From positions 1 to 64,000 of the forward strand of contig NZ_JAHUWH010000010.1 of NCBI RefSeq assembly GCF_019219095.1: 64,000 bases of DNA, given 5' to 3'. The stretch's first letter is position 1. Each line of letters opens with the position of its first letter. A program made the position numbers and the translations under genes. This document shows, in pieces, positions 43,916 through 53,023 of the stretch. Under the pieces are notes generated by a model. It searched no databases. It was not told where the DNA came from and saw nothing but the letters and a program-made list of their open reading frames with translations. Origin of the DNA: Acidovorax sp. sic0104. GTDB lineage: Bacteria > Pseudomonadota > Gammaproteobacteria > Burkholderiales > Burkholderiaceae_C.

Positions 43916-44332
43916 CTACTCGAAGGCCCGTTCGATTTCGGTGGGAAACTCGGGGCGCCCACGTGCATTCAATGCTGTGCCAGTCACAATCGCATTTAGC
44001 ATCAGTCGATAATCTGAAATGCGGTGGATGGTTTGAATGAAGAGAAATCGAATTCGCCCACTTCGCTGCAAAGAACTACGGATGACAAACCTATCGCCGC
44101 TTACCAATGATCCCTTGTAGTCAATCTCAATTCGTGTGACGACTAGGCTTATGCCGCGCTTTGAAAGGCCCCCGAAATTGAGTCCTTTTGATTCCAGCAG
44201 CTCGTGGCGAGCGTGTTCCAGGTAGTTTAGATAGACCGCGTTATTCACCACGTGGTCCATATCGCACTCATAGTCTCGGACCTTCAGTTCAACTTCGAAG
44301 ATCTTCGTTACTAGGTCTTGTTGGTCAGTCAT
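43916..44332 (-). CDS. Acyl-CoA thioesterase, 4HBT family
   Basis: The 138-residue hot-dog-fold protein carries the FcbC/YbgC-type motif VRDYECDMDHVVNNAVYLNY followed by LEHARHELLESKG; the Asp in DMDH is the catalytic position. It hydrolyses acyl-CoA thioesters; the substrate is unknown. The gene is more AT-rich than the core genes to its right and adjoins the mobile remnants, so it was probably acquired with them, yet it appears intact. Confidence 0.88.
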   Translation of the reverse strand: MTDQQDLVTKIFEVELKVRDYECDMDHVVNNAVYLNYLEHARHELLESKGLNFGGLSKRGISLVVTRIEIDYKGSLVSGDRFVIRSSLQRSGRIRFLFIQTIHRISDYRLMLNAIVTGTALNARGRPEFPTEIERAFE

Positions 44333-44466
44333 AGGTCATCTATTGTCCATGGGCTGCCAACACGCAAGTGCACTGTCCATGCCGTCACCACGCTCGTATC
44401 GGTGTCTTCCCAATAGATGCGGATCGGATATTCAAACGCCATCGTGGGTCTGCTCGCCGTCGCCAT

Positions 44467-45651
44467 TCATCCGAGGAGCTTGCGCAGCCGCTCCACCGAC
44501 TCCTGCAACTGCGCCATGGAATTCGCGGTCGAGAATCGGATGAAGCGCTCGGGCTCGGCCGTACCGAAGTCGCGCCCGGGCGTCACGGCGATGTGGGCGC
44601 GTTTCATGACCTCGAAAGCGAAGTCCCAGCTACCCTGCACCCCGAGCCGCTCTGCGGCCTGCGTGCAGTCGGCCCAGGCATAGAAGGCCCCGTCGGGCAT
44701 GACCGGCACCGAGAGACCCAGCTCCTGCAGCGCAGGGATGAAGAAGTCGCGCCGTGCCTTGAACTCGGCGCGGCGGCGTTCGTACTCGGCGATGCTCTCG
44801 GCCTCGAAGCAGGCCAGCGCAGCGTGCTGGGCCACGGTGCTCGCGCAGATGAACAGGTTCTGCGCCAAACGTTCGACCACGGGCACCATGGCCTCGGGCA
44901 CCACCATCCAGCCCAGGCGCCAGCCGGTCATGTTGAAGTACTTGCTGAAGCTGTTGATGCTGATGATGTTGTCGTCGATGGCGAGCGCAGTGTGGCCGAA
45001 TTCTTCTTCGTACGACAGGCCCAGGTAGATTTCGTCGATGAGCGTGATGCCGTCGTGCTCGCGCACCACCTCGTGGATGCGGCGCAGTTCATCGGGTGCA
45101 ATGGACGTGCCGGTAGGGTTCGACGGTGAGGCCAGCAGCACGCCACGGGTCTTGTCCGTCCACGCGGCGCGCACCTTGTCGGCGCTCAGCTGGTAGCGCT
45201 CGGCGGCCGTGGTGGGCAGCAGCACGGCCTTGCCCTCGGCCGCGCTCACGAAGTGGCGGTTGCAGGGATAGCTCGGGTCGGGCATGAGGATCTCGTCGCC
45301 CGACTCGATGAGCGCCAGGCACGCCAGTTGCAGCGCGGCCGATGCGCCGGCCGTCACCACGATGCGGCGCGCGGGGACTTGAACGCCAAATCGGCTTTCG
45401 TACCAGCCGCTGATGCGCTCGCGCAAGGCATCAAGGCCCAGGGCGTTGGTGTACTGTGTGGCGCCGCTGTGCACAGCGCGTGCGGCGGCCTCCTGCACCA
45501 GGGGTGGCGCAGTGAAATCCGGCTCGCCGATATTCAGGAAGATCATCGGCTCGCGCGTACCCGCCACCTTGCGCGCCAGGGCCTGCGCTGCCTTGGCGAC
45601 TTCCATCACATAGAACGGTTCGATGCGCTCGGCGCGCGTGGAAAACTTCAT
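44467..45651 (-). CDS. Class I/II pyridoxal-phosphate aminotransferase
   Basis: From ATG 45651 (394 residues) the protein shows the aspartate-aminotransferase fold type I pattern: NIGEPDFTAPP (39-50), ASPSNPTGT (174-182), DEIYLGLSY and the cofactor lysine K237 in SINSFSKYFNMTGWRLGW; the C-terminal arginine is in ERFIRFSTA. It transfers amino groups between amino and keto acids; the substrate is uncertain. The upstream frame extension to 46026 is not coding. It lies downstream of nusB on the same strand. Confidence 0.93.
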   Translation of the reverse strand: MKFSTRAERIEPFYVMEVAKAAQALARKVAGTREPMIFLNIGEPDFTAPPLVQEAAARAVHSGATQYTNALGLDALRERISGWYESRFGVQVPARRIVVTAGASAALQLACLALIESGDEILMPDPSYPCNRHFVSAAEGKAVLLPTTAAERYQLSADKVRAAWTDKTRGVLLASPSNPTGTSIAPDELRRIHEVVREHDGITLIDEIYLGLSYEEEFGHTALAIDDNIISINSFSKYFNMTGWRLGWMVVPEAMVPVVERLAQNLFICASTVAQHAALACFEAESIAEYERRRAEFKARRDFFIPALQELGLSVPVMPDGAFYAWADCTQAAERLGVQGSWDFAFEVMKRAHIAVTPGRDFGTAEPERFIRFSTANSMAQLQESVERLRKLLG

Positions 45652-45797
45652 GGAAACCTCATGGCAAAAGGTCCGTGGTGCCCATCGGTCCTGGGCAGCG
45701 GGCATGCTCGGCCGCAGAAAGAATGAGCGCCGGATCGTGTCTGCCGCCAGCGTGCAAACGGTGGCCGGCAGCGGCGTGCGACGAAGGCCGTCTGGCC

Positions 45798-46361
45798 TCA
45801 GGCGGGCGGCGTATCTTCGTCGGCAGCGGGGCTGCTGCCTTTGCCCGCAGCCTTGTCGGCTGCGACTTCCACGGCGCGCAACTTGGGCGCAAGGCCGTTG
45901 AGCACAGCGTTCACGTACTTGTGGCCGTCGGTGCCGCCAAACTCCTTGGCCAGCTCGATGCATTCGTTGAGCACCACGCGCCAGGGCACGTCCAGGCAAT
46001 GCTGGAACTCGTACACACCGATCCACATCACGGCGTGTTCGATGGGCGAGATCTCGGCCATCTTGCGGTCCAGCAGCGGGGTGATCAGCGCGTCCATGTC
46101 GGCCGCGGTGGCGATGCAGCCGTGCAGCAGCGCGTCGTAGTGCACCGAGTCGGCCTTGTGAAAGCCTGCCAGGTCGCGCGTGAAGGCGTCGATGGCGTGG
46201 GCGTCGTTGCCGCCCACCAGGTGCTGGTACAGCGCCTGCAGTGCGAATTCGCGCGCGCGGCTGCGGTTGGACTTGGAGGCCGCCTTGCGGGCCCCGGTGC
46301 TCTTGAGGCCGGTGCGCGACTGCTTGGGCGGGCGGGCGGGTGTTGGGGTGCTTTCGCTCAT
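45798..46361 (-). CDS. nusB: Transcription antitermination factor NusB
   Basis: NusB with S10 (NusE) binds boxA RNA in rRNA antitermination. The 187-residue protein has a basic N-terminal extension (about 1-33) and a C-terminal Ala/Lys tail around the NusB core ([57 protein letters not shown]). It overlaps ribH by 4 bases, the standard ribH-nusB pairing of proteobacteria. Confidence 0.96.
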   Translation of the reverse strand: MSESTPTPARPPKQSRTGLKSTGARKAASKSNRSRAREFALQALYQHLVGGNDAHAIDAFTRDLAGFHKADSVHYDALLHGCIATAADMDALITPLLDRKMAEISPIEHAVMWIGVYEFQHCLDVPWRVVLNECIELAKEFGGTDGHKYVNAVLNGLAPKLRAVEVAADKAAGKGSSPAADEDTPPA

Positions 46362-46822
46362 GACAGTTCGTCCAGCAGGTTGGCCATCTCCACCGCGACG
46401 CGGGCAGCGTCCACGCCCTTGTCGGTCTGGCGGGCGATGGCCTGTTCCATGTTCTCGGTGGTGATGATGGCGTTGGCTATCGGGATCTGGTAGTCGAGCG
46501 TCAGACGTGTGACGCCCGCGCCGGACTCGTTGGCCACCAGCTCGAAGTGGTAGGTCTCGCCGCGGATGATGCAGCCCAGCGCTATCAGCGCGTCGTACTC
46601 ATCGGCCTCGGCCATGGCCTGCAGGGCCACGGGCACTTCGAGTGCGCCGGGCACGAGCACGTGCTTGATGTTCTTTTCCTGCACGCCCAGCGCCAGCAGC
46701 TCGGCGCGGCATGCGGCGGCCAGGGCGTTGGTGATGCCTTCATTGAAGCGGGCCTGCACCATGCCGATGTGCAGCTTCTTGCCGTCGAGCTTGTCCGCCG
46801 TTCCTTTTTCTGCGCCAAACAT
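46358..46822 (-). CDS. ribH: 6,7-dimethyl-8-ribityllumazine synthase
   Basis: RibH condenses the ribB product with the pyrimidine intermediate to form lumazine. The 154-residue protein has the family motifs [47 protein letters not shown] and the [12 protein letters not shown] segment near the C-terminus. It lies 24 bases after ribBA and overlaps nusB. Confidence 0.97.
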   Translation of the reverse strand: MFGAEKGTADKLDGKKLHIGMVQARFNEGITNALAAACRAELLALGVQEKNIKHVLVPGALEVPVALQAMAEADEYDALIALGCIIRGETYHFELVANESGAGVTRLTLDYQIPIANAIITTENMEQAIARQTDKGVDAARVAVEMANLLDELS

Positions 46823-46846
46823 GGAGTGATCCTGTTCTCTGTTCTT

Positions 46847-47968
46847 TTACTCTTTGGGAATGAACCCGGTGATCTCGAGGCCGTAGCCCGCCATGCTGGG
46901 CATGCGGCGTGGCTGGCCCATGAGGGCCATCTTGTGCACGCCGCATTCGCGCAGGATCTGCGCGCCCACGCCGTAGGTGCGCAGGTCCATGCGGCCGCGT
47001 TCGGGGGCTTGCGCCGCACGGGCCGTGCCTTCGAACTGCGCGAGGAGCTGGTCGGCCGTCTCGCCGCAATTGAGCAGAACGGCCACGCCCTTGCCCTGCT
47101 CGGACAGGTGCTGCAGGCTGGTGTCAAGGCTCCACGAATGCATGGAGCGGTTGACCTCGAGTGCGTCCAGCACCGACAGCGGTTCGTGCACACGCACGGG
47201 CACCACGTCGTCGGCGGCCCACTGGCCCTTGACCAGGGCCAGGTGCAGCTCCTTGCTGGGCTTGTCGCGGAAGGCGTGCGCGGTGAAGGCGCCGAAGGCC
47301 GTCTGCAGCACGCGCGTGCCCACTTTTTCGACCAGCGATTCGTTGCGGCTGCGGTATTCGATCAGGTCGGCGATGGTGCCGATCTTGAGGCCGTGTTCAG
47401 CGGCAAAGATCTGCAGGTCCGGCAGGCGTGCCATGGTGCCGTCGTCCTTCATGATCTCGCAGATCACCGACGCGGGGCTGCAGCCGGCCATCACGGCCAG
47501 GTCGCAGCCGGCTTCGGTGTGGCCGGCGCGCATGAGCACGCCGCCTTCGACGGCCTGCAGGGGGAAGATGTGGCCGGGCTGAACCAGGTCGGCGGCCACG
47601 GCGTTCGGCGCCACAGCGGCCTGCACCGTGCGCGCGCGGTCTGCGGCGGAGATGCCGGTGGTCACGCCCTCGGCGGCTTCGATCGAAACGGTGAAGGCCG
47701 TGCCCATCTTGGTGCCGTTGCTGGCCACCATGGGCGGCAGGCGCAGACGCTCGCAGCGCTCGCGGGAGAGGGTCAGGCAGATCAGGCCCCGGCCGAAGCG
47801 GGCCATGAAATTGATGGCCTCGGGGGTCACGTGGTCGGCGGCCAGGACGAGGTCGCCTTCGTTTTCGCGGTCTTCTTCATCCACCAGGATGACGATGCGC
47901 CCGGCGCGCATCTCGGCCACGATGTCCTCGACGGGCGAGATCGGCACGGGGGTCAGGGGGGAGGTCAT
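46847..47968 (-). CDS. ribBA: 3,4-dihydroxy-2-butanone 4-phosphate synthase with degenerate GTP cyclohydrolase II domain
   Basis: The first 205 residues form an intact RibB domain ([34 protein letters not shown]), making the four-carbon unit of riboflavin from ribulose 5-phosphate. The C-terminal RibA-like domain (about 210-373) lacks the three zinc-binding cysteines of true GTP cyclohydrolase II; the region reads [20 protein letters not shown] instead. So the cyclohydrolase step is probably done by a separate RibA. The start ATG 47968 is chosen over an upstream one at 48049. No FMN riboswitch was recognised upstream. Confidence 0.93.
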   Translation of the reverse strand: MTSPLTPVPISPVEDIVAEMRAGRIVILVDEEDRENEGDLVLAADHVTPEAINFMARFGRGLICLTLSRERCERLRLPPMVASNGTKMGTAFTVSIEAAEGVTTGISAADRARTVQAAVAPNAVAADLVQPGHIFPLQAVEGGVLMRAGHTEAGCDLAVMAGCSPASVICEIMKDDGTMARLPDLQIFAAEHGLKIGTIADLIEYRSRNESLVEKVGTRVLQTAFGAFTAHAFRDKPSKELHLALVKGQWAADDVVPVRVHEPLSVLDALEVNRSMHSWSLDTSLQHLSEQGKGVAVLLNCGETADQLLAQFEGTARAAQAPERGRMDLRTYGVGAQILRECGVHKMALMGQPRRMPSMAGYGLEITGFIPKE

Positions 47969-48113
47969 TGGAGGGCGGCTTTCGATGGGCAGCGCGGGTG
48001 GCGGGCACCGCACGCTGATCCGGCCACGGCCCGGTAGGGCCGATTCCAAAGAGCGGGCAGCGCGGCGCTGGCCGCACGGTGCAGGAGCGCTCTGCGCCCC
48101 AAAAGCAGCGATT

Positions 48114-49823
48114 TTAGTGCAGTTGGGCCGCGGGCGACGCGGGGCCGCGGCTACCCTCGCGCCCCGCCCGGAATCCGGCCAGCATCACCCTGGCCAGCAG
48201 CAGCAGGGACAGCAGCTTGATACTGCTGGCTATCGTCAGCGCGGTCGGCCAATGCGGCTGGTGCATGTGCAGCGTGGCGCAGTTCTCCACGATGTCCGAC
48301 ACCACCAGAAGGCCCATCACCCAGTGTGCATGCCGGTAGAGCGCCCCCAGTGCCCGGCCCGGCGGTACGGCGAGTGCCACCAGCCGCCGCAGGGACCAGG
48401 CCACCGGGTAGGCCAGCCACAGGGCATAGCTGGCGAGCAGGGCCCAGTCCCAGGCGATGGCGCGGCGCACGCCCACGGTGTCGCCGCAGGCCACGCCCCA
48501 TTCGTCGTGCCAATGGGCTGAGATTTGAAACGCCGACGGCAGATGCCGCGCCCACGCGGGAGCCGCGCTCAAATCGCATGCGTCAAGGCCCTGCCGGAAT
48601 GTGATGGCAAACAGCACGGCTGTCGCGATGGCCAGCGCCATCCCCAGCCATCGCCAGGGCTGCGTGCGCGGCACGGTGCTGGCGGGCACGGCGCCGTCCA
48701 CCGGGCGTGCCGTGGGGTCGATGAAGTCGCTGGCCTCGCGCTCGCGTGCGTTCAGGCCCGTCCAGGCCCAGTAGGGGCAGTCGTAGGCCTGGTCGTGCAT
48801 GGCGGCGAGCGGGTCGCCGGGCCGCAGCTGGCCTTTGTCCACGCGCAGGCCTTGGGCATGGGCTTCGTCCACCATCCAGGCGAGCGTGAGATCGGACAGC
48901 CCGTCGCGCGCGTACGAGCCGCCCACATCGCTGTGCACGCCGCGGAACCAGCGCTGGTCGTAGCTGCGCCAGGGCTTCTCTTCGGTGGTGAAGTGCGGGT
49001 CGTCGTAGCGGCGGGGTGCGTATTTGCTGCGCGATTCATGCAGCGACATGGCATGGCGCACGTGGGCGAAGCGCTTGTCTGCGAACCCCTTGGAATTGCT
49101 GATCCTGATGCTGCCCACACCGCCCAGGCCGATGGCCTCCACCGTGTCCCACACCCCCACGAAGTGCACCAGCGGTGTGCGGCCCAGCGAGAAATTTTTG
49201 ATCACGTCCTGCGCGAAATCCGTGCGCTCCTTGGTGCCTGCCTGATTCTTGTGGTCGCTGGGAGCGAAGTAGGTGCGCACCATGTTTTCAATGAGCGGCA
49301 GGCCCTCGGTGTGGATCAGGCCGTACATGTTGATCATCCCGGCCACGGCGCGCGCCGTGAACGCGCCGCGCGAGAAGCCGAACAGATAGATGCGGTCGCC
49401 GCGCTGGTAGGTGTTGACCAGGAACCGGTAGGCCTCGGCGATGTTGGGGAACACGCCGTTGCCCAGTGCGAGGCCTGCCAGCTGCCGCAGGCGGTTCCCG
49501 GCCTTCGACACCATGCCATCCGCCGGGAATTCGTTGGCCGTGCCCACGCCGGGGTCGTAGTACACCAGCTGGGTGGGCTCGCCGCCCGACGGGTCGCGGC
49601 CCTTGCCGAGCATGCGCAAGAGCTTGACCACATTGGTGTCCTGCTGATTGCCCAGGATGTTCCCGGTGCCGTCGAACAGCAGCACCAGGTTGCGTCCGGG
49701 GTGCTCGGCCCAATGCGCGTCTGCGGCGATGCACTGGGTCAGGATGTCGTCGCGGGTGAGGCGGCGGTCGGCGGCGCAGGGTGCGGTGGCCGCAGGAGCG
49801 GCCGGCGTGGCGTGGATGTTCAT
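48114..49823 (-). CDS. DUF2235 alpha/beta-hydrolase with membrane C-terminus
   Basis: From ATG 49823 (569 residues, good GGAGG site) the protein has a DUF2235 domain (about 40-385): [11 protein letters not shown] (45-55), nucleophile elbow GFSRGAF with S151, the acid candidate in VGVWDTVEA and a [10 protein letters not shown] histidine. This domain occurs in phospholipase effectors of type VI secretion and in uncharacterised hydrolases. The C-terminal third (about 390-560) has roughly four to five hydrophobic helices, so it is membrane-bound. No immunity or secretion genes adjoin it. Confidence 0.87.
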   Translation of the reverse strand: MNIHATPAAPAATAPCAADRRLTRDDILTQCIAADAHWAEHPGRNLVLLFDGTGNILGNQQDTNVVKLLRMLGKGRDPSGGEPTQLVYYDPGVGTANEFPADGMVSKAGNRLRQLAGLALGNGVFPNIAEAYRFLVNTYQRGDRIYLFGFSRGAFTARAVAGMINMYGLIHTEGLPLIENMVRTYFAPSDHKNQAGTKERTDFAQDVIKNFSLGRTPLVHFVGVWDTVEAIGLGGVGSIRISNSKGFADKRFAHVRHAMSLHESRSKYAPRRYDDPHFTTEEKPWRSYDQRWFRGVHSDVGGSYARDGLSDLTLAWMVDEAHAQGLRVDKGQLRPGDPLAAMHDQAYDCPYWAWTGLNAREREASDFIDPTARPVDGAVPASTVPRTQPWRWLGMALAIATAVLFAITFRQGLDACDLSAAPAWARHLPSAFQISAHWHDEWGVACGDTVGVRRAIAWDWALLASYALWLAYPVAWSLRRLVALAVPPGRALGALYRHAHWVMGLLVVSDIVENCATLHMHQPHWPTALTIASSIKLLSLLLLARVMLAGFRAGREGSRGPASPAAQLH

Positions 49824-49955
49824 GGCGTCCTCCCTCCCTTTGCAATGCATGTGCGGGAGATTCTGGGTGAGGACTGCCGGGCGCAGCAAGCGCGAAAGCG
49901 CCTTCGCGTTCCGGGCCGCCATGGGTTGCGGCCTTAAAAAACCTGGAAGAGGGTC

Positions 49956-50249
49956 TCAGATGCTCGGCGCTTGCAGGCGCACGTCGCTCACCGGGTAGGC
50001 CACGCAGGGCAGTACGCAGCCCTCGGCCTTTTCCTCGGCGGTCAGGCCGGGCCACTCGATGGCGTAGCGCACCTCGCCCTCGGCCAGCACGCCGATGCAG
50101 GTGCGGCAGGTGCCGTTGCGGCAGGAACTGGGCCAGTCGATCCCGCCCTGTTCCATGGACAGCAGCAGGGGCTGCTCGGGCCAGGCGTCGCATTGCAGGC
50201 CGTCGGGTTCTACGTGGGCGATGAAGAAGGGGGCGGCGGGCTGGGTCAT
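49956..50249 (-). CDS. [2Fe-2S] ferredoxin
   Basis: From ATG 50249 (97 residues) this is a plant-type ferredoxin with CRNGTCRTCIG and a distal cysteine in EGCVLPCVAYP, binding one [2Fe-2S] cluster. It carries single electrons to an unknown partner. The partner oxygenase or reductase is not adjacent. Confidence 0.9.
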   Translation of the reverse strand: MTQPAAPFFIAHVEPDGLQCDAWPEQPLLLSMEQGGIDWPSSCRNGTCRTCIGVLAEGEVRYAIEWPGLTAEEKAEGCVLPCVAYPVSDVRLQAPSI

Positions 50250-50303
50250 GGGCTGTCGGTGGGTCAATCGATCAATCAAGCGGGCGAGCGGGCAGGCCAG
50301 CGG

Positions 50304-50942
50304 TCAGGGGGCGGAGCCTTCTGCGCGCGCCCACACCAGCAAGAGGTTGTTGGCGGGCAGGGCGTGGCGCTGCTGCAGTGCGAGCCCTGCTGCGGCGGCG
50401 GTTGCGGCCACGTCTTCCAGGCGCCGGATGCCCCAGGCGCTGTCCTGTGCGCGCAGGCTGGCGTCAAACGCGAGGTTGCCCGCAGCGGTGGGCACATTGT
50501 CTTCGAGGTAAGGACCGTAGGTGGCGAGCCGGCCACCCGGCGCGAGGTGACGCGCTGCGCCTTGCACCAGGCCCGCGCAGCAGGCCCACGGGGCTATGTG
50601 GAGCATGTTGGCGCAGTAGATGAGGTCGAACTCCTCTGTGAAGGAGGCCCCATCGGCAGGCCACTGCGTCTGCATCACGTCGAGCAGCACGGGAGGCAGA
50701 ACGTTGCCGGCACCGGCCTTCGCGGCCCAGCCGGCGATGGAGCCGAAGTGGGTGCTATGCAGGTCGCTCGGCTGCCAGGTCCAGCCGGGCAGGGCGGCGC
50801 CGAAATGCGCCGCATGCTGGCCGGTGCCGCTGGCGATTTCCAGTGCGCGCCCCTGGGGGGCCAGCAGGGGTTGCAGGCAGGCCAGGATGGGCGCGCTGTT
50901 GCGTTCGGCGGCGGGGCTGTGCAGGAGGTGAAGATCTGACAT
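50304..50942 (-). CDS. DUF938 SAM-dependent methyltransferase-like protein
   Basis: The 212-residue protein has a class I methyltransferase fold: motif I ALEIASGTGQHAAHFGAALP, an acidic-loop segment PSDLHSTHFGSI, then FDLIYCANMLHIAPW and LAPGGRLATYGPY. DUF938 proteins are widespread in proteobacteria; the substrate is unknown. It starts ATG 50942. Confidence 0.9.
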   Translation of the reverse strand: MSDLHLLHSPAAERNSAPILACLQPLLAPQGRALEIASGTGQHAAHFGAALPGWTWQPSDLHSTHFGSIAGWAAKAGAGNVLPPVLLDVMQTQWPADGASFTEEFDLIYCANMLHIAPWACCAGLVQGAARHLAPGGRLATYGPYLEDNVPTAAGNLAFDASLRAQDSAWGIRRLEDVAATAAAAGLALQQRHALPANNLLLVWARAEGSAP

Positions 50943-50950
50943 GTTTTAGG

Positions 50951-50988
50951 GTTTTGGCGCTGATGGGGCAAGCGCTGGCAGCTATGAA
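50951..50988. repeat. Dispersed intergenic repeat, copy 1
   Basis: GGGCAAGCGCTGGCAGCTATGA core. Related copies in this window are at 51791-51836 and 54609-54666; the element type, with AGCGCT and AGCTATGA halves, recurs between genes of Comamonadaceae. Confidence 0.5.
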
Positions 50989-51080
50989 TAGAGGAACGTC
51001 TGGCGTGGTTTGGGATGGAGTGCGCGCTCCGCGTCGGCATGCGCCGGGTGCCTTGTTTTTAAGCAGCGCAAGGATATGTC

Positions 51081-51470
51081 TTGTAAATCAATGACTTATG
51101 CTTGTCATACAAGGCTTGTCCAGACTTATCCACATGATTGTCCAGCGGAGGCTTGGATAACCCCGGGTTTTGGCGTCTGCTGCCACCAGGCAAAGGCTTC
51201 CGCACCGCAGGGTTGATGGGGTGCCTTATTTTTGGGCAACACAAGGACAATCCTTGTAAATCAATCACTTGACGCTGTCATACAAGGCTTGTCCAAACTT
51301 ATGCACAGGATTGTCCAGTGCTGGCAGGGATAACCGGAAGGCCTCTTTCCGCTCGCTGCCTAAAAAATGTGCAGTTCAATGCCGTGTCATATGAATCAAG
51401 CACTTGGCGTTGTCATACAGGACTTGCCAAAACTTATCCACACGATTGTCCAGCGCGCGCAGGGATAACC
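51081..51470. repeat. Three 82-base repeats, each with a DnaA-box match
   Basis: Copies run 51081-51162, 51254-51335 and 51389-51470. Each holds a TTGTCATACAAGG-like part, TTATCCACA or TTATGCACA (51126-51134, 51299-51307, 51434-51442), ATTGTCCAG and GGATAACC in the same order. The nonamers fit the DnaA consensus TTATNCACA. The copies are separated by 91 and 53 bases and carry no gene. A DnaA-binding or titration site is the likeliest function, but not shown. Confidence 0.75.
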
Positions 51471-51492
51471 GGCGCGGGTTGCCGCTGGGGCG

Positions 51493-51774
51493 TCAGGCCT
51501 GTACTTTCACGCCTTTCCAGAACGCGACCCGGCCCCGGATTTCCTCGGCCTCGGGCTTGGGATCGGCATAGAACCAGGCCGCATCCGTGTTCATCTCGCC
51601 ATCGACCAGCAGGGAGAGGTAGCTGGCTTGGCCTTTCCAGTGGCACGTGGTCTTGTGGTTGCTGAACGTGAAGTACTCGCGCTTGAGCGACGCTTCAGGG
51701 AAGTAGTGGTTGCCTTCGACCACGACGGTGTCGTCGCTTTCGGCGACCGTGACGCCGTTCCAGGTAGCTTTCAT
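51493..51774 (-). CDS. DUF427 protein
   Basis: The 93-residue protein matches DUF427: MKATWNGVTVAESDDTVVVEGN, YFPEASLKREYF, TTCHWKGQASYLSL, AAWFYADPKPEAEEIRGRVAFW. It is a small all-beta fold, widespread and of unknown function. It lies beside the DnaA-box repeats. Confidence 0.92.
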   Translation of the reverse strand: MKATWNGVTVAESDDTVVVEGNHYFPEASLKREYFTFSNHKTTCHWKGQASYLSLLVDGEMNTDAAWFYADPKPEAEEIRGRVAFWKGVKVQA

Positions 51775-51790
51775 GGGAGATTTCCTTTGC

Positions 51791-51836
51791 CAAAATGCTG
51801 CTGGCGCTTGCTGGAAAAGCGCTGACAGCTATGAAA
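51791..51836. repeat. Dispersed intergenic repeat, copy 2
   Basis: Contains CTGGCGCTTGCTGG and AAGCGCTGACAGCTATGAAA, the same core as copy 1. With copy 1 it flanks the DnaA-box repeats and the DUF427 gene. Confidence 0.5.
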
Positions 51837-52043
51837 TGAAGAGCGCTCGTCGCCAGGCACCGGGCACAGGCTGTGCACTCCCGGGGATCGGCGACGAGCA
51901 CCTTAACTGATCGGGCCCGGGCGCGTACCCGCCAGTCGCATGCGCAACCGCGGCTGCGCGCCGTCTGGCTTAAAGTCCCACGCGCAGCGTGCCCCCGGCA
52001 CCGGCCCTCTATTGTGCAAAGACAACCAACAGGAGAAGCATTC

Positions 52044-52952
52044 ATGGGTATCGACTTCCAAGGCCGCGTGGCCATCGTCACAGGTGCAGGGGGTGGCCTG
52101 GGCCGTCAGCATGCGCTGGCACTGGCCGCACGCGGCGCCAAGGTGCTGGTCAACGACCTGGGAGGCGCGGTGGATGGCAGCGGCGCCACCGTGGGCGCGG
52201 CGCAGGCGGTGGCCGACGAGATCATCGCGGCTGGCGGCCAGGCGCTGGCCAACGGCGCGTCCGTCACCGACTTCGCGGCGGTGCAAGCCATGGTGCAGCA
52301 GGCCATCGACGCCTGGGGCCGGGTGGACATCCTGGTCAACAACGCCGGCATCCTGCGCGACAAGTCGTTTTCAAAGATGGACATGGCCGACTTCAACCTG
52401 GTTGTTCAGGTCCACCTGATGGGTGCCGCCCACTGCTGCAAGGCCGTGTGGCCGCACATGGTGGCGCAGCAGTACGGCCGCATCGTGATGACGACCTCGT
52501 CCACGGGCCTGTACGGCAACTTCGGCCAGTCCAACTACGGCGCGGCCAAGCTTGCGCAGGTGGGGCTGATGCAGACGCTGGCCATCGAAGGCGCCAAGTA
52601 CGGCATTCGCGTGAACGCGCTGGCCCCCACGGCCGCCACGCGCATGACCGAAGGCCTGATGCCCCAGGAGGTGCTCGACGCGCTCAAGCCCGAAGCCGTG
52701 GTGCCCGCCATGCTGGTGCTGGCCCACGAAAGCGCACCCACGCGCACCATCCTGTGCGCGGGGGCGGGCTCCTTCGAGGCGGCCCACATCACGCTCACGC
52801 AGGGCATCCACCTGGGGATTGGCGCCGACGTGCCCGAGCAACTGGCAGCCCGCCTGGCCGAGGTCACGGAGCGCGCCGGTGAGCAAGTACCACAAAGCGG
52901 CGCGGCGCAGGGCACCAACGAGGTTGGAAAGGCCCTGGCGGCCAGGGTTTAA
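52044..52952 (+). CDS. Short-chain dehydrogenase, MFE-2-like
   Basis: From ATG 52044 after AGGAG (302 residues) the protein is a classical SDR: cofactor loop TGAGGGLG (13-20), D38 in VNDLGG (favouring NAD), NNAG (99-102), the serine in TTSSTG (152-153), and catalytic Y165 and K169 in YGAAK. The VNDLGGAVDGSG segment is typical of hydroxyacyl-CoA dehydrogenase parts of multifunctional beta-oxidation enzymes. It probably oxidises a hydroxyacyl-CoA; the exact substrate is unknown. Confidence 0.91.
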   Translation: MGIDFQGRVAIVTGAGGGLGRQHALALAARGAKVLVNDLGGAVDGSGATVGAAQAVADEIIAAGGQALANGASVTDFAAVQAMVQQAIDAWGRVDILVNNAGILRDKSFSKMDMADFNLVVQVHLMGAAHCCKAVWPHMVAQQYGRIVMTTSSTGLYGNFGQSNYGAAKLAQVGLMQTLAIEGAKYGIRVNALAPTAATRMTEGLMPQEVLDALKPEAVVPAMLVLAHESAPTRTILCAGAGSFEAAHITLTQGIHLGIGADVPEQLAARLAEVTERAGEQVPQSGAAQGTNEVGKALAARV

Positions 52953-53023
52953 GCCACGTCCGTACGTGCAATCGTGCTCCGTGCTAAGTTCCGGGCCGAC
53001 AGAAGTTGGATCGGTATAAAGAT

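Noticed and set aside
47969..48113. FMN riboswitch ahead of ribBA
   Set aside because: The 145-base leader lacks the conserved RFN-element blocks, so no riboswitch is claimed.
51081..51470. CRISPR-like direct repeats
   Set aside because: There are only three copies, 82 bases long, imperfect and unevenly spaced, with no cas gene; DnaA boxes explain the structure better.
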